NCBI RefSeq assembly: GCF_000247815.1
Contig: NC_021675.1
Span: 66,483,040 to 66,547,039, forward strand
DNA: 64,000 nt
Reading direction: 5' to 3'
Source: Ficedula albicollis
Taxonomy: Eukaryota > Chordata > Aves > Passeriformes > Muscicapidae
The position numbers and the translations under genes are program-made. The notes beneath the pieces are model-generated. The model was given only the letters and a program-made list of their open reading frames with translations. It did not search any database and was not told the origin of the DNA. Positions 52,501 to 64,000 of the stretch are shown piece by piece (positions within the stretch are counted from its first letter, which is position 1; the number at the start of each line of letters is the position of its first letter).

Positions 52501-55206
52501 CGGTGCACGATCTGAGACTGAGAGCATTAGAAATAAATCAGTGATGCACAGAGTGCAAAAGCTTAGGAAGAAAAAGGTGCTATTAATGTAACCTAACTCT
52601 TTAATACCTTACAAATATACTTACCCTGATTATTTGATTACCAGAGACAGACATTTTAATGAGTTACAAAAATGTACACTTTCACCTTTGTCATCTTTCT
52701 TGCCAGAATCTAATGCAAAAAAAAAAAGATCTAAACAAGCTTTGGAAAAGAGAGCTCTCATTTTGGACTAAATACCAGCAGTGGGAAAGCCAGTGCTAAT
52801 AAAACAATAACTGATGAAATCGAGAATGGCAAAGAGCTTCAGAGATTATTTAAATCCATCCTTTGTAATAGCGACACAAAACATCCATCACCTTTATTAA
52901 ACCTAACAAATAAGTGAATACCCTCAACTTAGTGGTTTGACATTTTCTGTTTACAATTGGATTTTGGACTAAGTACCAGCAGTGGGAAAGCCAGTGCTAA
53001 TAAAACAATAACTGATGAAATCGAGAATGGCAAAGAGCTTCAGAGATTATTTAAATCCATCCTTTGTAATAGCGACACAAAACATCCATCACCTTTATTA
53101 AACCTAACAAATAAGTGAATACCCTCAACTTAGTGGTTTGACATTTTCTGTTTACAATTGGTCTCCAGCTTCCAGGCACGAGACATCAGAGAATAAAACA
53201 CCACATTAGGAATGTTTAGCATCTCAGTTAAGACACAAGTACTAGCACAACCCAGCCCTCCGAGGCAAAACGTGAGCAGCGAAACTGCTGACCTTTTTAC
53301 AGGAACAGTCTTTGCTCCTTTGCTCCATTCTCCGATATTCAACTGTCATCGCGTCAGAAAAGGGCTGAGATCTAGAAAACAATGTTACTTGGATGCTTCT
53401 GCTGCTACTGACACAAGCATTCCATAAAATAAACACATCCAACTGCTTTTTCTGTCCTGCTGGGACTCTCAATACACTACGCCAGCTGCTCAAGATTCTG
53501 TAACAGATGCATTGCCAGGAACTGCATCACAACAATTTATATAACCCAGACACGAGGGGACTAAACCTTCCTTCACAGATACCTACTGGTCATAATTACC
53601 TGCTCCTGTGGATGTGCCCTCAGTGGCTCTCCTGCTAATTAAACAGCAGTTTGGGTCATCCATCAAAAGAACTGGATGAGTAGAGCAACTGAGGCCATTA
53701 AAACAAGTCTTCGGCTGAAGCAGGTGTGCACAAAGGTTTGCAGACAAGGCTGAGCCAGTGCACGGGAGCAGAGCTGCTGGGGCTGTGTGTGAAGGTGAGG
53801 AGGTCAGCCTTCAGCAGCAGAGCTGCACTCCACGAGCACTCAGTGCTCCAAGGACACAGCATTGCTCCAGCTTAGCACTCACAGCACTTGGCAAATTGCC
53901 GAGGTACCAGCAAAAGGCTACAGTGGGCTGTGATAAAGCACCTCACTTGTGTGTGTCAGCACCTCAGCTACAGCCTTATTTATACACACAAAACTTCTCC
54001 TTTCCCTTGGCAAGGCCTCAGTTCAGTGCAGGTTTCAAAACAATCCTGAAACAATGTGGATTTCAAGCTCATGACAAGCACATATGCCATGCTACTGCAC
54101 AAATTGGAAGCAAAATGATCTTTGCCCTCATTATGCTTCTCCACTGCTCTGCTGAGGCTGTAATGACAGAGACAGGGCATGTACTGGCAAGTCTCAACTG
54201 GAATAAAAATTACTTTCTGGACCACGGGAGAGTTGCTGATATTGTGCCCCTTGTACCTCTCTGCCTCAGTACTGCCCTGGGAAAAAGAAAATGAGAGAGA
54301 AAAAAGGACTCGGTAAATTAAAAACAGCTCTTCTGCTAATTACATGAATATTCTCTTGGGAACACACCTGGTGACAGAGCCATGAAACATTTGTTAACAT
54401 TTGTTAATAGAAAAGAGTGTGCCCAGGTACCCTGGACAGATGAAACAATGCCAGCAGCTTGGTGAGCACCAACCTCCCAACTCTCTAAGACACTGGGAGA
54501 TGGGTTGTAACTGCAACAGGGAGCTGTATTTCCTATTATCATCATCTTTATGTCATTATCCTCCTTTCATATCACATAGACAAGATTTAGGAAAGAAATA
54601 AGACAACGAAAAATATCTTTCTAGTTTAGCCTTTTCCTCTACTCATATCATCTCCTATTCTTCCACAACCCCCCCTTTTTCTTTCCAACCAACAATTCCT
54701 CTCTTTTTTCAGCCAGGTGATTTCTGAAAGATACAACCAAAATCAGAGTTTCATATCGAAAGAAAAAGAAAACAACATACTGAATTCTTTACGGCACCAA
54801 AGAACTATCAAAGGAAACCAGAAATCACTTCAGAATACCAGCACAGTTGGAAGCTAGCAATTTTTACCTTTACAAGTCAATTTTGTCACTGCATGACAAT
54901 ATTCTGCTCCTTCTCAACAGTTTACTTTGAGGCTGTAGAGGGAGCTACCCCCTAAAGTCTTCCTAGGTATCTGCAGATGAGGGTGCTGGAGAGACAGCTG
55001 CTGGAAGAGGGCCTCCATCTGGAAAAGCAGCTTGTAATCAACTGCAAAACCACAGATCAGACAGAGAAGCACCTCAACACAGCAGGCTTATGAAGGAAGC
55101 AGTTCCCAGTGAAACACCACTGCTTTCTGCTTGGCCAGTGGGTCGGAGCACTGAATTCCTGCATCCCTAGGAGATGATTTATTAGTCACAGAAGTTGTGT
55201 TATATT
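52501..55206. other. Intergenic DNA between CHMP3 and RNF103
   Basis: Contains the 201-bp tandem duplication. A 178-codon open frame at 53758-54294 shows no recognisable domain or splice-conserved exon. No other element recognised. Confidence 0.7.
52760..53161. repeat. Tandem duplication, 201 bp x 2
   Basis: Copies 52760-52960 and 52961-53161 start ATTTTGGACTAA and end GTTTACAATTGG. They differ at a single base (AATACC against AGTACC), about 99.5% identity. Confidence 0.96.
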
Positions 55207-55314
55207 TTTATTGTCTTCACAGATAAATCAGGCCAGCAAGACATCCGTAACCGTACACACAAAATATTTATCAAAACAATTAACATTACAAATCTCATTT
55301 TAAAATAATTTATT
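55207..55314 (-). terminator. RNF103: Candidate RNF103 poly(A) signals
   Basis: Two AATAAA hexamers on the - strand (TTTATT on + at 55309-55314 and 55207-55212) lie 0.43-0.54 kb beyond the RNF103 stop, giving a plausible short 3' UTR. Use is inferred. Confidence 0.55.
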
Positions 55315-55747
55315 TCACCAATTTCTTTTTAAATGGTACTGTCTTACAACATACATTATTCAACAAAGATGTGCAGAACAGACTCTAAAATAAGAAACAC
55401 TTAAATTAAGCCATTGTCTCCGATTAGAATTTCAATTTCACCCACATCCTAACTTGTAAACGTTTGCTGGAATACGCTTCTCTTGTAGGCTTGATTTTTG
55501 TGCTTACAAAAAGAGCATCAAGTTTCCAGATGTTGAAGAGAGCAAGTTATTTGTATGGTAAGTTTGCATTCAGTTCAACATACAAGGCAACCAAATGATT
55601 CTGTCATTAACGTTAGCATCATGTATATTTTAGTTCACTGCACTAACATTTAAACTAAAACTTCAAACCACGTAATCTTTTAAGTGACTAACATTGAAAA
55701 GGCAAGCAGTAATATCCTGAAAGCTTACAAAGGACACGGGCACACAG
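55315..55747 (-). other. RNF103: RNF103 3' untranslated region
   Basis: AT-rich sequence between the stop codon and the first candidate poly(A) signal. No repeat recognised. Confidence 0.65.
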
Positions 55748-57326
55748 CTAAGACGGGGGCTCACTCGACAAAGGCTGCGGGTGTGTGTATGGCTGCTTCT
55801 TTTTGTAGGACGCCCACCTGCAGACGGGGCAGCAGTGCCGCCCGCCCGCCAGCCACTTGATGATGCAATTCTGGTGGAACACGTGGCCGCATGGCAAGCC
55901 CATCAGCAGGCAGCCCTTTGCAAAATTCTCTAGACACACCACACACTCCGTACAGTGCAACATGTCGGAGGGCCAGGCTGACCAGTCTGGCTCCAGGTCA
56001 CCTGCGGAGCCGTACGAGCTGCAGGAGCTGGCCCTGCGTTGGCATGGCTCGTGGTGGCAATAGTGGCTGGCACACGGACAGGCCTCAGCACCGCAGCCAC
56101 GCTCTCCTTCGCTGCACCTGTGACACGTGCTCAGCTCATCGTCCTCCGACACTTCTCTGTCGCTACTGAAGACCTCTTTGTTTTCACTGTCAGAGTCACT
56201 TTCGCTGTCTGCAAAGGTTTCCAGCATTTCCTCATCAGAATGGGCGCCGAGGCATTGAAACCTCCACATGGGTAAGTTTTTTATATAATCAGTTGGTATC
56301 AGAGGGTGAAGCCAGAGATCGGGGAAGGCCAACCGCTCCAAGAACAAATCTGGGTCTTCATCCCAATCTGAGTCAAAAGGGAAGTGTTGAAAAGAAGCAA
56401 TGGGATGAAACAGGTAGCTGGTGTACCAGTCCCACAGGCTCGACAGCCACTCCAGATTGTTAGCATTTACTTCATCTGTGTTGTTATTGCGCCTTCGCTT
56501 CTTCTCAAAGTAATCAATTAATAAACCATGGCCAAGGTACGTGCTGAGGAAGAGGGCTGGATGAGAAGAGTAGAACATCCAATCTGCCCTCACCCAAGAA
56601 GCCAAAGTAGTTGTGTTAGAGTACCTGAAGAGTTTTAAACTGTACTCATAAAAGCTGTCTAAGTAGGGCAATTGCAAAAAACCTAACACTGGTAGCCAGG
56701 AAATAATTAATAGTGAATTATACGTCCCTAAAGTGCTTATAAGAACCACAAAACGCTTTATAGTGGCGCCTTGTGTAATAAACAGGTCCATCCAAGCCAT
56801 CAGATTAACCAAAACTAAACTTAAAACAAATAAATCGTTAACTTCTGGTTGCAACGAGCGCAAAAAGGAATCCATGGCACGTAGCGATATAAATTCACCA
56901 GTGTTATTTCCATACCTGTAAATCCCCTCAGGAGTCCTAAGTATGTATGATGGTGTCTTGTAGATACCAATTTCTGCCATGTAGCTTTTATTGTCCCAGT
57001 TTTCCACGTTCACAAAAATAAACTCTACTCTTCCAGTGAACTTTACACTTAGTGCAGAGAAGAACGCCGGAGGCTGGTCGAGGTTGGCAAACAGGTATAT
57101 TTTCACCCGGTACTGGTCACTTTTGTTCCATTCTTCTTTCAAATGTTGGGAGCTGTAGATGGTTTTGATGCGAGAGGCAGCGTGGGCTGTGATCCATTTG
57201 AAGATGTGCTCCACTTCAACCTTGCGCCCGCTGTATTCCTTAAGCATGACTTTTCCCTTGGAGGTACTGGTTTGTGGAACCGACATAATGAGGGTGGATT
57301 TCAGCCAACCCCTCCTCTTGCAGTAT
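55748..57326 (-). CDS. RNF103: RNF103 last coding exon
   Basis: Acceptor TCTCTGTAG; the first base completes an Arg codon, then YCKRRGWLKSTLIMSVPQ and an open frame to TAG at 55748-55750. 1,579 nt. It carries all membrane segments seen and the RING-H2. Confidence 0.97.
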
Positions 57327-59468
57327 CTACAGAGAAAACGGTGGGTTAGATTACAGTTCCATAACCCCAGAACTGAGTCCTTACATTTCTATTCTAAGCC
57401 CAAAAACGAGACATGCTGAGCACCTGGGAACCCTTATAATATAATAGCAGGAAATAAGGGCACCCAATATCCTCTGGGAAAGCATACTTATTCTTACAGT
57501 ATGTTTATATCTTACAGGAATATTGTAAAGAGATATGCATTCATAAAACAGGAAGAGAAATAGTGTTAATTTTCACAAGTCATTAAAGTAAACAAGGCCA
57601 TGCAGCCATTTATGCTTTGTAACTGGATTTGAATAATACACAAGCTGACTCTTTACTTTAAAGCTTTAGTATTAGAAGCTACTTTTCCTTGGCCTTCCAG
57701 CCAAGAAGAAAACCACTCCAGTGTAACTCAATATCCCACAGCTTTCCCAGTACTTCCTTCCATCCTGGTTTTGCCAAGCAGCTGTGGGGTGAAGTTGAGC
57801 AGTCACTGGTCTGTTTGCAGCTGCTTTAATGAAGCTGACAAGTGTCCACTTCCTACTGGGACCATTTTGGCAGGATGCAGACAGGCTAAGGGGTGAGGTG
57901 AGAGAACTGGCCACAAAACCAGTGAAGTAGGAAGCAGACACATGGTGCTGGATGATTTGGAATAAAAAAATATCCACACTGTCTGCCAGGCAGATGGGAT
58001 AAACCCCAAATCCATAACTAAAAGAAGAGGCTCTTCATGGCTGAACCCTGAGTCATGGTCCAGAGCACAGTAACTCTGAGATTAATCTGATGACTCACAA
58101 GATCCCTCTTCTCATGCATCTTTCCTACCAACATCACTACACCCAATTATCTAGTCCTCTTTTAAGGAAATATCTGGCATGCTTTAACAATCAAAATATG
58201 ACAGAGCCAACAGGCACACAGTCTCTAAGAACCCTGCACACTGGGACCATCAGCCTCATTCACCTGCCATCCTACCTAGCTCCTCTGTGGTTTGGGTCTG
58301 TCAACATGTATTTAGATAACTACAACTCCCCTTCCCAGGAATCTGAATGTAGCATTTTTAGAAAGAGCCAGAAGATATTACCCTACTAATAATGGTATCC
58401 TGATTACTGCAGCATGTAGTATTCTTCTGAATTTCAGCTGCAACCTGATGAAAACTATTCACAAGAGTTTACTCAACAAAATGTTTTTTGTATTTAAAAA
58501 ATTAATTATTTTAAAACACGGTATTTGATCAGAACATTAAGGCTACTTAGGAGCTATGCAAAGAGAAACACTGCCAAATTTTTAAGATGTTCAAATACAA
58601 GATTATTTTGCATAAGCACTACAAAACCTAAGAATTTCCTCTTATGATTAACATTGAGATTTCTGTAAACATTTAGGACTTAAGCTGTAGAAGATGTGTG
58701 TATCCATATATTCCACTGGAATTCTAGACAAACTCTCCTGTCATGTAAAGCAAACGCCTCCAACAAAATGTTTTAAAAAAGCCTCTTTTTACAGCAGCAG
58801 AGAATTATTAATAGCTTCTTTGGCTCTGCTCTTCTTCCTTGTTCGAAATCATATGCAAACACAGTGACTCCTGCACAGCACACTGTGTGTTGTCCAAGGG
58901 TGTGTGCCAGTTTATATATAAACATACATTTGTCAGGGAACAGGATTTGTCAGTAATTCTGGGAGGCAGGCACTGTATGCAAGTTCATGCTAACCCCATC
59001 CAGATAGTGATATAACAAGTGTAAAACTGATATATTTGGTTTTGTCCTAAGCAAGCACAGTTCTTCTCCCTGAATGCCTGGACTGGAAGGCCAAACTATT
59101 CTATTCATTCCTCTCCACTGCTGTATTATGTTCTCCACAGTCTAATCATGCATTTCCCACACGACGCTTTAGGAAGCTGCAGAGCTGATAAATAATGTAA
59201 TGGAGCATTCTGAGCAGACTTTAGGAGAGATAAAAACATGAATAAAGCCACCTTCTGTCACAGCTACTTTTACAACACAGCAAGCCCTGCTGCTAGAACA
59301 CAGCTGAGCCTTAAGATATTCTTGGGATTTGGATAATCCTTTAAGGATATACCTGGGGTCACTGGAACAGTTAAAAGTGCCAGTACGTATGCCGAATCTT
59401 GAGACTTTCTTCACCATTTTCTCCCAGTGGACTTTACCCACCAGTGGGTTTCTGCCGTTTGCTATGAC
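55748..59468 (-). CDS. RNF103: RNF103 (KF-1), ER-membrane RING-H2 E3 ligase, 5'-partial (last two coding exons)
   Basis: Multi-pass ER membrane ubiquitin ligase acting in ER-associated degradation (family knowledge). Two exons join to 564 codons plus stop, matching human residues from about 123 to 685; the first roughly 122 residues (signal/first membrane segment) are not in the window. Visible parts: luminal-type region beginning VIANGRNPLVGK; hydrophobic segments such as LFVLSLVLVNLMAWMDLF and FVVLISTLGTYNSLLIISWL; basic KKRRRNNN loop; acidic Ser/Asp-rich stretch; C-terminal RING-H2 at 55814-55945 with order C-x2-C, C-x-H-x2-H-x2-C, C-x2-C (CVVC, CGHVFHQNC, CPVC), all eight zinc ligands present. 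The long terminal exon is almost intron-free coding, as in human. Confidence 0.96.
57327..59352 (-). other. RNF103 intron between the last two coding exons
   Basis: 2.0 kb with GTATAT donor and TCTGTAG acceptor. No repeat family or RNA recognised. Confidence 0.8.
59353..59468 (-). CDS. RNF103: RNF103 penultimate coding exon
   Basis: Acceptor TTGGCAATAG; reads VIANGRNPLVGKVHWEKM to NCSSDP plus two bases of Arg; donor GTATAT. 116 nt, phase 0 at the start. Confidence 0.95.
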
Positions 59469-60482
59469 CTATTGCCAAAAGGAAATACCAGTTTAGTATC
59501 ACAGTCAGTTTGGTTCCCGAAATAAAGAGCAAGTATAAAAAAAACAGAGTGCTGGTTAGGCTTGATACTCTTTCCCACTGGAAGTCATGGTAAAAGTCTT
59601 TGGAGAGTGAAGCTCTAAGACAGAAATGTGGTTTCTGCAGAGAGAAAGAAGTGCATCATCATGTTAAGTACATGTTAAGATACTAAAGTCAGTGGTAGTT
59701 AACAAAAACGTTGACAAAATAACAGAACTATCATTAACTAGTTCATAGAATGGGAGAAAGGAGAGGGGTGCAGCAGGTTCTTCTTCTTTGCAATAAAAAA
59801 GGGATCATCATTTTATTACAATTCTCAGAAGTTACAATATACCAAAGAAAGACTGTCTCAGAGCAAGAATGAGTGGGAATGGATGTACCTGGTACCAGAT
59901 TAAACTGCCAACAGCCATTCCTGAGCAGTGGAAACAACTGATTAAACTCCCAGATAATGTCTAAGAATCTTGACTCCTTCCAGTTTTGCCGGTGACTCAC
60001 TGCAACTTTATGTGACTGTTCCACCAACTCCAGTGTCCCATCTGCCACTTCAGGACAATCACTTGCTGTGATATATCCCAAGGTTTAATTTGTTCTAACC
60101 CAGTATATTAAAGTTGTACTTCAGGTTACCTCAGTGTAAGCTTCTGCTGACACAGATGACAAAGAAGCAGCATTCATCCTCTGACTTAGAACCGTACAGG
60201 GACTGGGGAAAAAACCCACAAGGAAAAGAAAACCCTGCCTGCCTGCAGCTGACAGGTAATTTTGAATGACATGACTGATCATGCACTATTCCACAAGCCA
60301 TCACATTTTCTATTTTAGTAACATCTCACATGCTTCTGCAGGCTTACTGGCAGCCACTTAAAATATATTTTTAAATTAAATCTTGAAACTTACATTTGTT
60401 AGATATTTGTTTACCCGCCATTAAATTTATCCCAATCGTTTTCTGACTTAATAACCTCAAATGTCAGCTTGCCCCTGGAAGC

Positions 60483-60978
60483 TGGGCTGTCACAATGATT
60501 AACAGTTCCCTGTGGACATGCTGAGATTCAACCTAGAAAGTGTGTCCAGCCTTTGAGACTCATAAATGTTATCTGCTTTGTGGAAAGTAGTAGCCTTTCA
60601 GAATCTTAAAATAGAAGAATTCACCAAGCAGAATGTTCTACATAGGGAAAAAAACTGAAGTCACAGATTACATTCTCATTCCTCTAAGCCCAAAATGTTT
60701 TGGGCTGTCACCATGATTAACAGTTCTCTGTGGACATGCTGAGATTCAACCTAGAAAGTCTGGGCTGTCACAATGATTAACAGTTCCCTGTGGACATGCT
60801 GAGATTCAACCTAGAAAGTGTGTCCAGCCTTTGAGACTCATAAATGTTATCTGCTTTGTGGAAAGTAGTAGCCTTTCAGAATCTTAAAATAGAAGAATCC
60901 ACCAAGCAGAATGTTCTACATAGGGAAAAAAACTGAAGTCACAGATTACATTCTCATTCCTCTAAGCCCAAAATGTTT
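60483..60978. repeat. Triplication with long-short-long units (218-60-218 bp)
   Basis: TGGGCTGTCAC(A/C)ATGATT starts at 60483, 60701 and 60761. The first and third units run 218 bp to CCCAAAATGTTT; the middle one stops after 60 bp at CTAGAAAGTC. The long units are about 99% identical. Confidence 0.95.
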
Positions 60979-61989
60979 AAATAACAGTGGAGATGAAAAT
61001 CTAGGTAAGAATCCTTCAAAGTTATTCTTAAAACACATACATCACACAGAAAAGCCTTTTTGATTAATGTAACCATCAGGCACTGAGACAATCAGCTGGG
61101 AAATCTGCTGTGTTACTGAGGCCTCTTCACATCATCCAATGTGACTGAAGCTTTGGGTATTTTAAACTTCTTCCTTTCATGCACTTCAATCAAGGGAGAC
61201 CAAATTCCTAAAGGCACCTTAAAGCCAGAATATCCTCAGAGCTACTATGGCAAGACAAATGCATCCAACATGGCAAGGAACCACTATGTTTTGTTAGTAA
61301 GCATAGAAGTTAAACTTTGGTGACTGAATTACTCTTTACAACTACTCAGAGATTGGCTTCTTCCAAAACTCTGCGTGCATGCTTTGAAACAGTAATGAGA
61401 GAATGTTAATGTTGTGTGCAGGAGGACAGATCCTGTTCACTGTTTCTTCTGTCTGGCACCACAACATTCATTTTAAGTGTCAAGACAAAAATTTGTTGCA
61501 AATACAGTCACCATTATATTTTACTGTCACCTGCCTGTACTGGTGGGATTTTTAACACCAGCTTAATTCCTTTCCTATGAAAAAGTCTCCTTTTGGAGAA
61601 AGTTATTTATACTTAAGAACAATGACCTAAGTAGCAGTCTGTATTTTGTAACTACATGGATGAACTCTACTATGGTTTTGCACACTGAAGCTTTGTAAAA
61701 TATTTTGAGCTCATGCTTTTTTATGTCATTATGGAAAAAAATCCAAATAAACATGTCCGTTGCAGCTGCTCCTTGCAGACAACACCCACTTAGAGCACTG
61801 GGAGTTCACCATGCCAAGGCAAGACTTTGTATTTTGGAAAGCAGTCACCACCTCCGTGCACGAGAAGAGTCCATGAAAATACTGCAGGTTAAGCAATCAA
61901 AATGTACTTCAGTTTAAATTAAAAATACCCTGCAAACACTTGAAACAGATTTTATTTAAGAAGTGTGAATTTTGATAAGAAATTTAGCT

Positions 61990-63660
61990 TAAAAACGTGT
62001 GACTGAGGAGACTGGGAATTTGTATGTGGAAGAGGCCTGGAAATTCTTCAAGCCCATCGTGTTAAACCTATCAGGATTTTATATTTCAAGTAAGGAAAAA
62101 AAAAAAGGTTACCAAGTCCTGCACTTCTTCCTAGCAATCTCTTCCAAAGAGAGGTTAGAAATAGTTTGACAATCTACAAGGATTGAAAAGAAGGTCAAAA
62201 GGAAGAGCTATCAAAGAAAGATATGCAAGGAAAAATGAGCTATTCAAGTTAGACCATATAAAGACTATCACAAGTTGTACCAAAAGGTTTTTCAGTCATA
62301 TGAATAAGAATAGAACAGGGGGAGAAACAGCGGGATCACCAAACAATGAAGACAGGATAGAAATGTAAGATAATTTTATTTTAAAAATTAAATTAATACT
62401 GTGACTCAGTTTTCAGTGAAGGGGGGTGGCTGGCCATGGACCAGTTAACAAATTTATGAGAAGAAACTACATCACCTGAAGGTGAAAGCAGAACTCAAAT
62501 AACTTAATGCACTTAAATAAGTGAAAGCAGGATATCTCCATCCTAGAACTAGCACACAGGATCACAGGTGAACTTGTGAAAATTTCTTGCAAACCCCTGT
62601 TAGACCAATTCCCATTTTGACAGGACAGTAACAAGTTTGTAGCTATATTTAAAAGCAACTGAAAAAAAAAAAATCTAGCAGTTGGATAGGATCAATAGGA
62701 TGCAAAATTGTAAAAAGTTTTAGTGGTGCAGAGACAGTTGCATTTTCCACCTCTTTCCAGCATGCAATTACTAAAGATGTATCATTCCTGATTGAGAGGA
62801 ACTTTCCCTGAAGCAAAAGAACTGAGTTTCAAGAAAAAACAGGGAATGTAGCACCTTGTTTGTAGTTTGGAAGTGTATCATGTATTATACCACATGGAAA
62901 ATTTACATGAGAGCTACAGATAGGCTTTTACAGTGAGTGAAAAAAAAAAGAGGAAGTTTTAAAATGAGCAAGAAATTGGCTACAGCAAAAAGACATCAAA
63001 ATGCCAGAAAGGTGCTAACAGACTTCTTAATAGATTTACCTTAGAGCTCAGTTCAGCATATATTCCCATTAAAGCCCTTCCTATGGGAGCTTGAAGTCTC
63101 CCAAAGCCATTTGTAGAAGACATAAAACTGGGAAGCACATCTATGTGGGAAAGAGGATTATAAAGCCATACAGGAAGAACTGCACAAATCTTGTAATGCA
63201 GAGTGTCACACATGAAATTGAATTCAGTAATGAACAGAACACTTGGGGAGTTCATCAGTTAGAAACAGCAATGGGAGCAAATGCTTGGGGCTATCAGTTG
63301 CTCCACAAGAAAACATGAGCCATCAATATTAACTGGCTGCAAAACAAGCAAAGCCCAGGATATATCAGACTTGACAAAACAAACTGGTTGATTGACCTCA
63401 CTTACTGGGAGGAGTGTGGTTGACATCAGGACTCAGTGAAATTAAAGGGCAATGTCAATTTATGCCCAATAGGAACAAATTAGTCCTGAATACACCCAAG
63501 GCAGAAGTCAGACACACATTTCCAAGAAGAAAACAGTCAACAGGAGTATTTGAACAACTACAGTGTAAGAGAGACAGCAAAATATTTTCTAAGCACATAT
63601 TCTACAGTCTAGCAGAAAGCTGAACTAGCTCATCAAAAAGGTCCCTTTCAATCATACACT
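61990..63660 (+). mobile_element. Decayed CR1-like LINE relic
   Basis: Fragments in + order resemble CR1-type ORF2: a peptide TKRFFSHMNKNRTGGE near 62270-62320 (compare the FYRYIN..KR block before the reverse transcriptase), GAACTAGCACACAGGATCAC near 62546, CATAAAACTGGGAAGCAC near 63120, and an end GAACTAGCTCATCAAAAAGG followed by TCCCTTTCAATC (63622-63653), like the CR1 3' end. No intact reading frame. Boundaries are approximate and the family assignment is tentative. Confidence 0.45.
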
Positions 63661-64000
63661 CTGTTTAGTGTTACAGAAATAAAGCCCAAGCTCATAGGAG
63701 ATGTCACTCATAGATGATCTCACCTTTTAGGAGATCAGCTAACACAGATGGGAAACAAACACCATGTCTGGAGAAGCACAAACCCTCTCAACTTTGCTTA
63801 CTATTAGCTATGGTCACAATTTGTGACATATCACATGTCAGAGTGACAAGTAAGACAATGAGGGTAATTCAATTAATCTATTAATCATCTTAATGGGCTA
63901 AAGGAATCCAAGAGGATCACAGTAACCCTGCTATTTAACAACTTCACATCACAGAATGGATCTGCTCCCTAACCCCAGCCAGAGGATTGGCTCTGACTGC

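Larger units (their letters stand above)
59469..64000 (-). other. RNF103 upstream intron, running off the window
   Basis: No sequence encoding the N-terminal 122 residues of RNF103 was found on the - strand, so the earlier exons lie beyond 64,000. Contains the 60483-60978 duplication and a decayed LINE (about 61990-63660). Confidence 0.7.

Noticed and set aside
53758..54294. 178-codon open frame between CHMP3 and RNF103
   Set aside because: No recognisable domain, Kozak support or homologue; composition like the surrounding DNA. Length alone is compatible with chance.
60483..60978. CRISPR-like array of repeats
   Set aside because: Repeats are long, directly adjacent, three in number, and in a vertebrate intron; no spacers of regular length.

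Overview
The window is ordinary nuclear DNA of a bird, very probably a songbird. Three vertebrate genes with spliced, single-copy exons can be read: KDM3A on the + strand, and CHMP3 and RNF103 on the - strand. The order KDM3A - CHMP3 - RNF103 is the same as on human chromosome 2p11.2. Bird origin is shown by many 3'-truncated CR1 LINE fragments. A SINE with a tRNA-Ile-like head and a CR1-like tail, as in zebra finch TguSINE1, points to passerines.

Layout. 1-3.85 kb: intergenic DNA upstream of KDM3A with a SINE, a CR1 remnant and a small tandem duplication. 3.85-5.35 kb: the KDM3A CpG-island promoter with NRF1, YY1, GC-box and HIF-type sites, interrupted by an 846-base run of pure G. 5,366-34,112: 25 coding exons of KDM3A, a hypoxia-regulated histone H3K9me1/2 demethylase. 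They join in frame to 1,325 codons, with the JmjC iron ligands intact. 34.1-37.0 kb: the convergent 3' ends of KDM3A and CHMP3. 36,970-51,369: six coding exons of CHMP3, an ESCRT-III subunit of 220 residues. 51.1-52.5 kb: the CHMP3 CpG island, again holding pure G runs and bordered by CR1 fragments. 55,748-59,468: the last two coding exons of RNF103, an ER-membrane RING-H2 ubiquitin ligase; about 122 N-terminal residues must lie beyond the window. 59.5-64 kb: RNF103 intron with a decayed LINE.

The genes do not form an operon or a pathway. KDM3A acts on chromatin. CHMP3 acts in endosomal membrane remodelling and RNF103 in ER protein turnover. CHMP3 and RNF103 are head-to-tail, which in human allows a read-through transcript.

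Two oddities deserve attention, and both look more like assembly problems than biology. (1) There are four uninterrupted G homopolymers (846, 55, 418 and 24 bases), three of them in the two CpG-island promoters. (2) At least fifteen short tandem duplications (units 41-330 bp, 96-99.5% identical) occur, about one per 4 kb, and none touches a coding exon. I found no previously undescribed biological system. The most interesting real features are two GC-AG introns in KDM3A, a two-codon upstream ORF ending one base before the KDM3A start codon, and overlapping poly(A) signals on opposite strands between the convergent genes.
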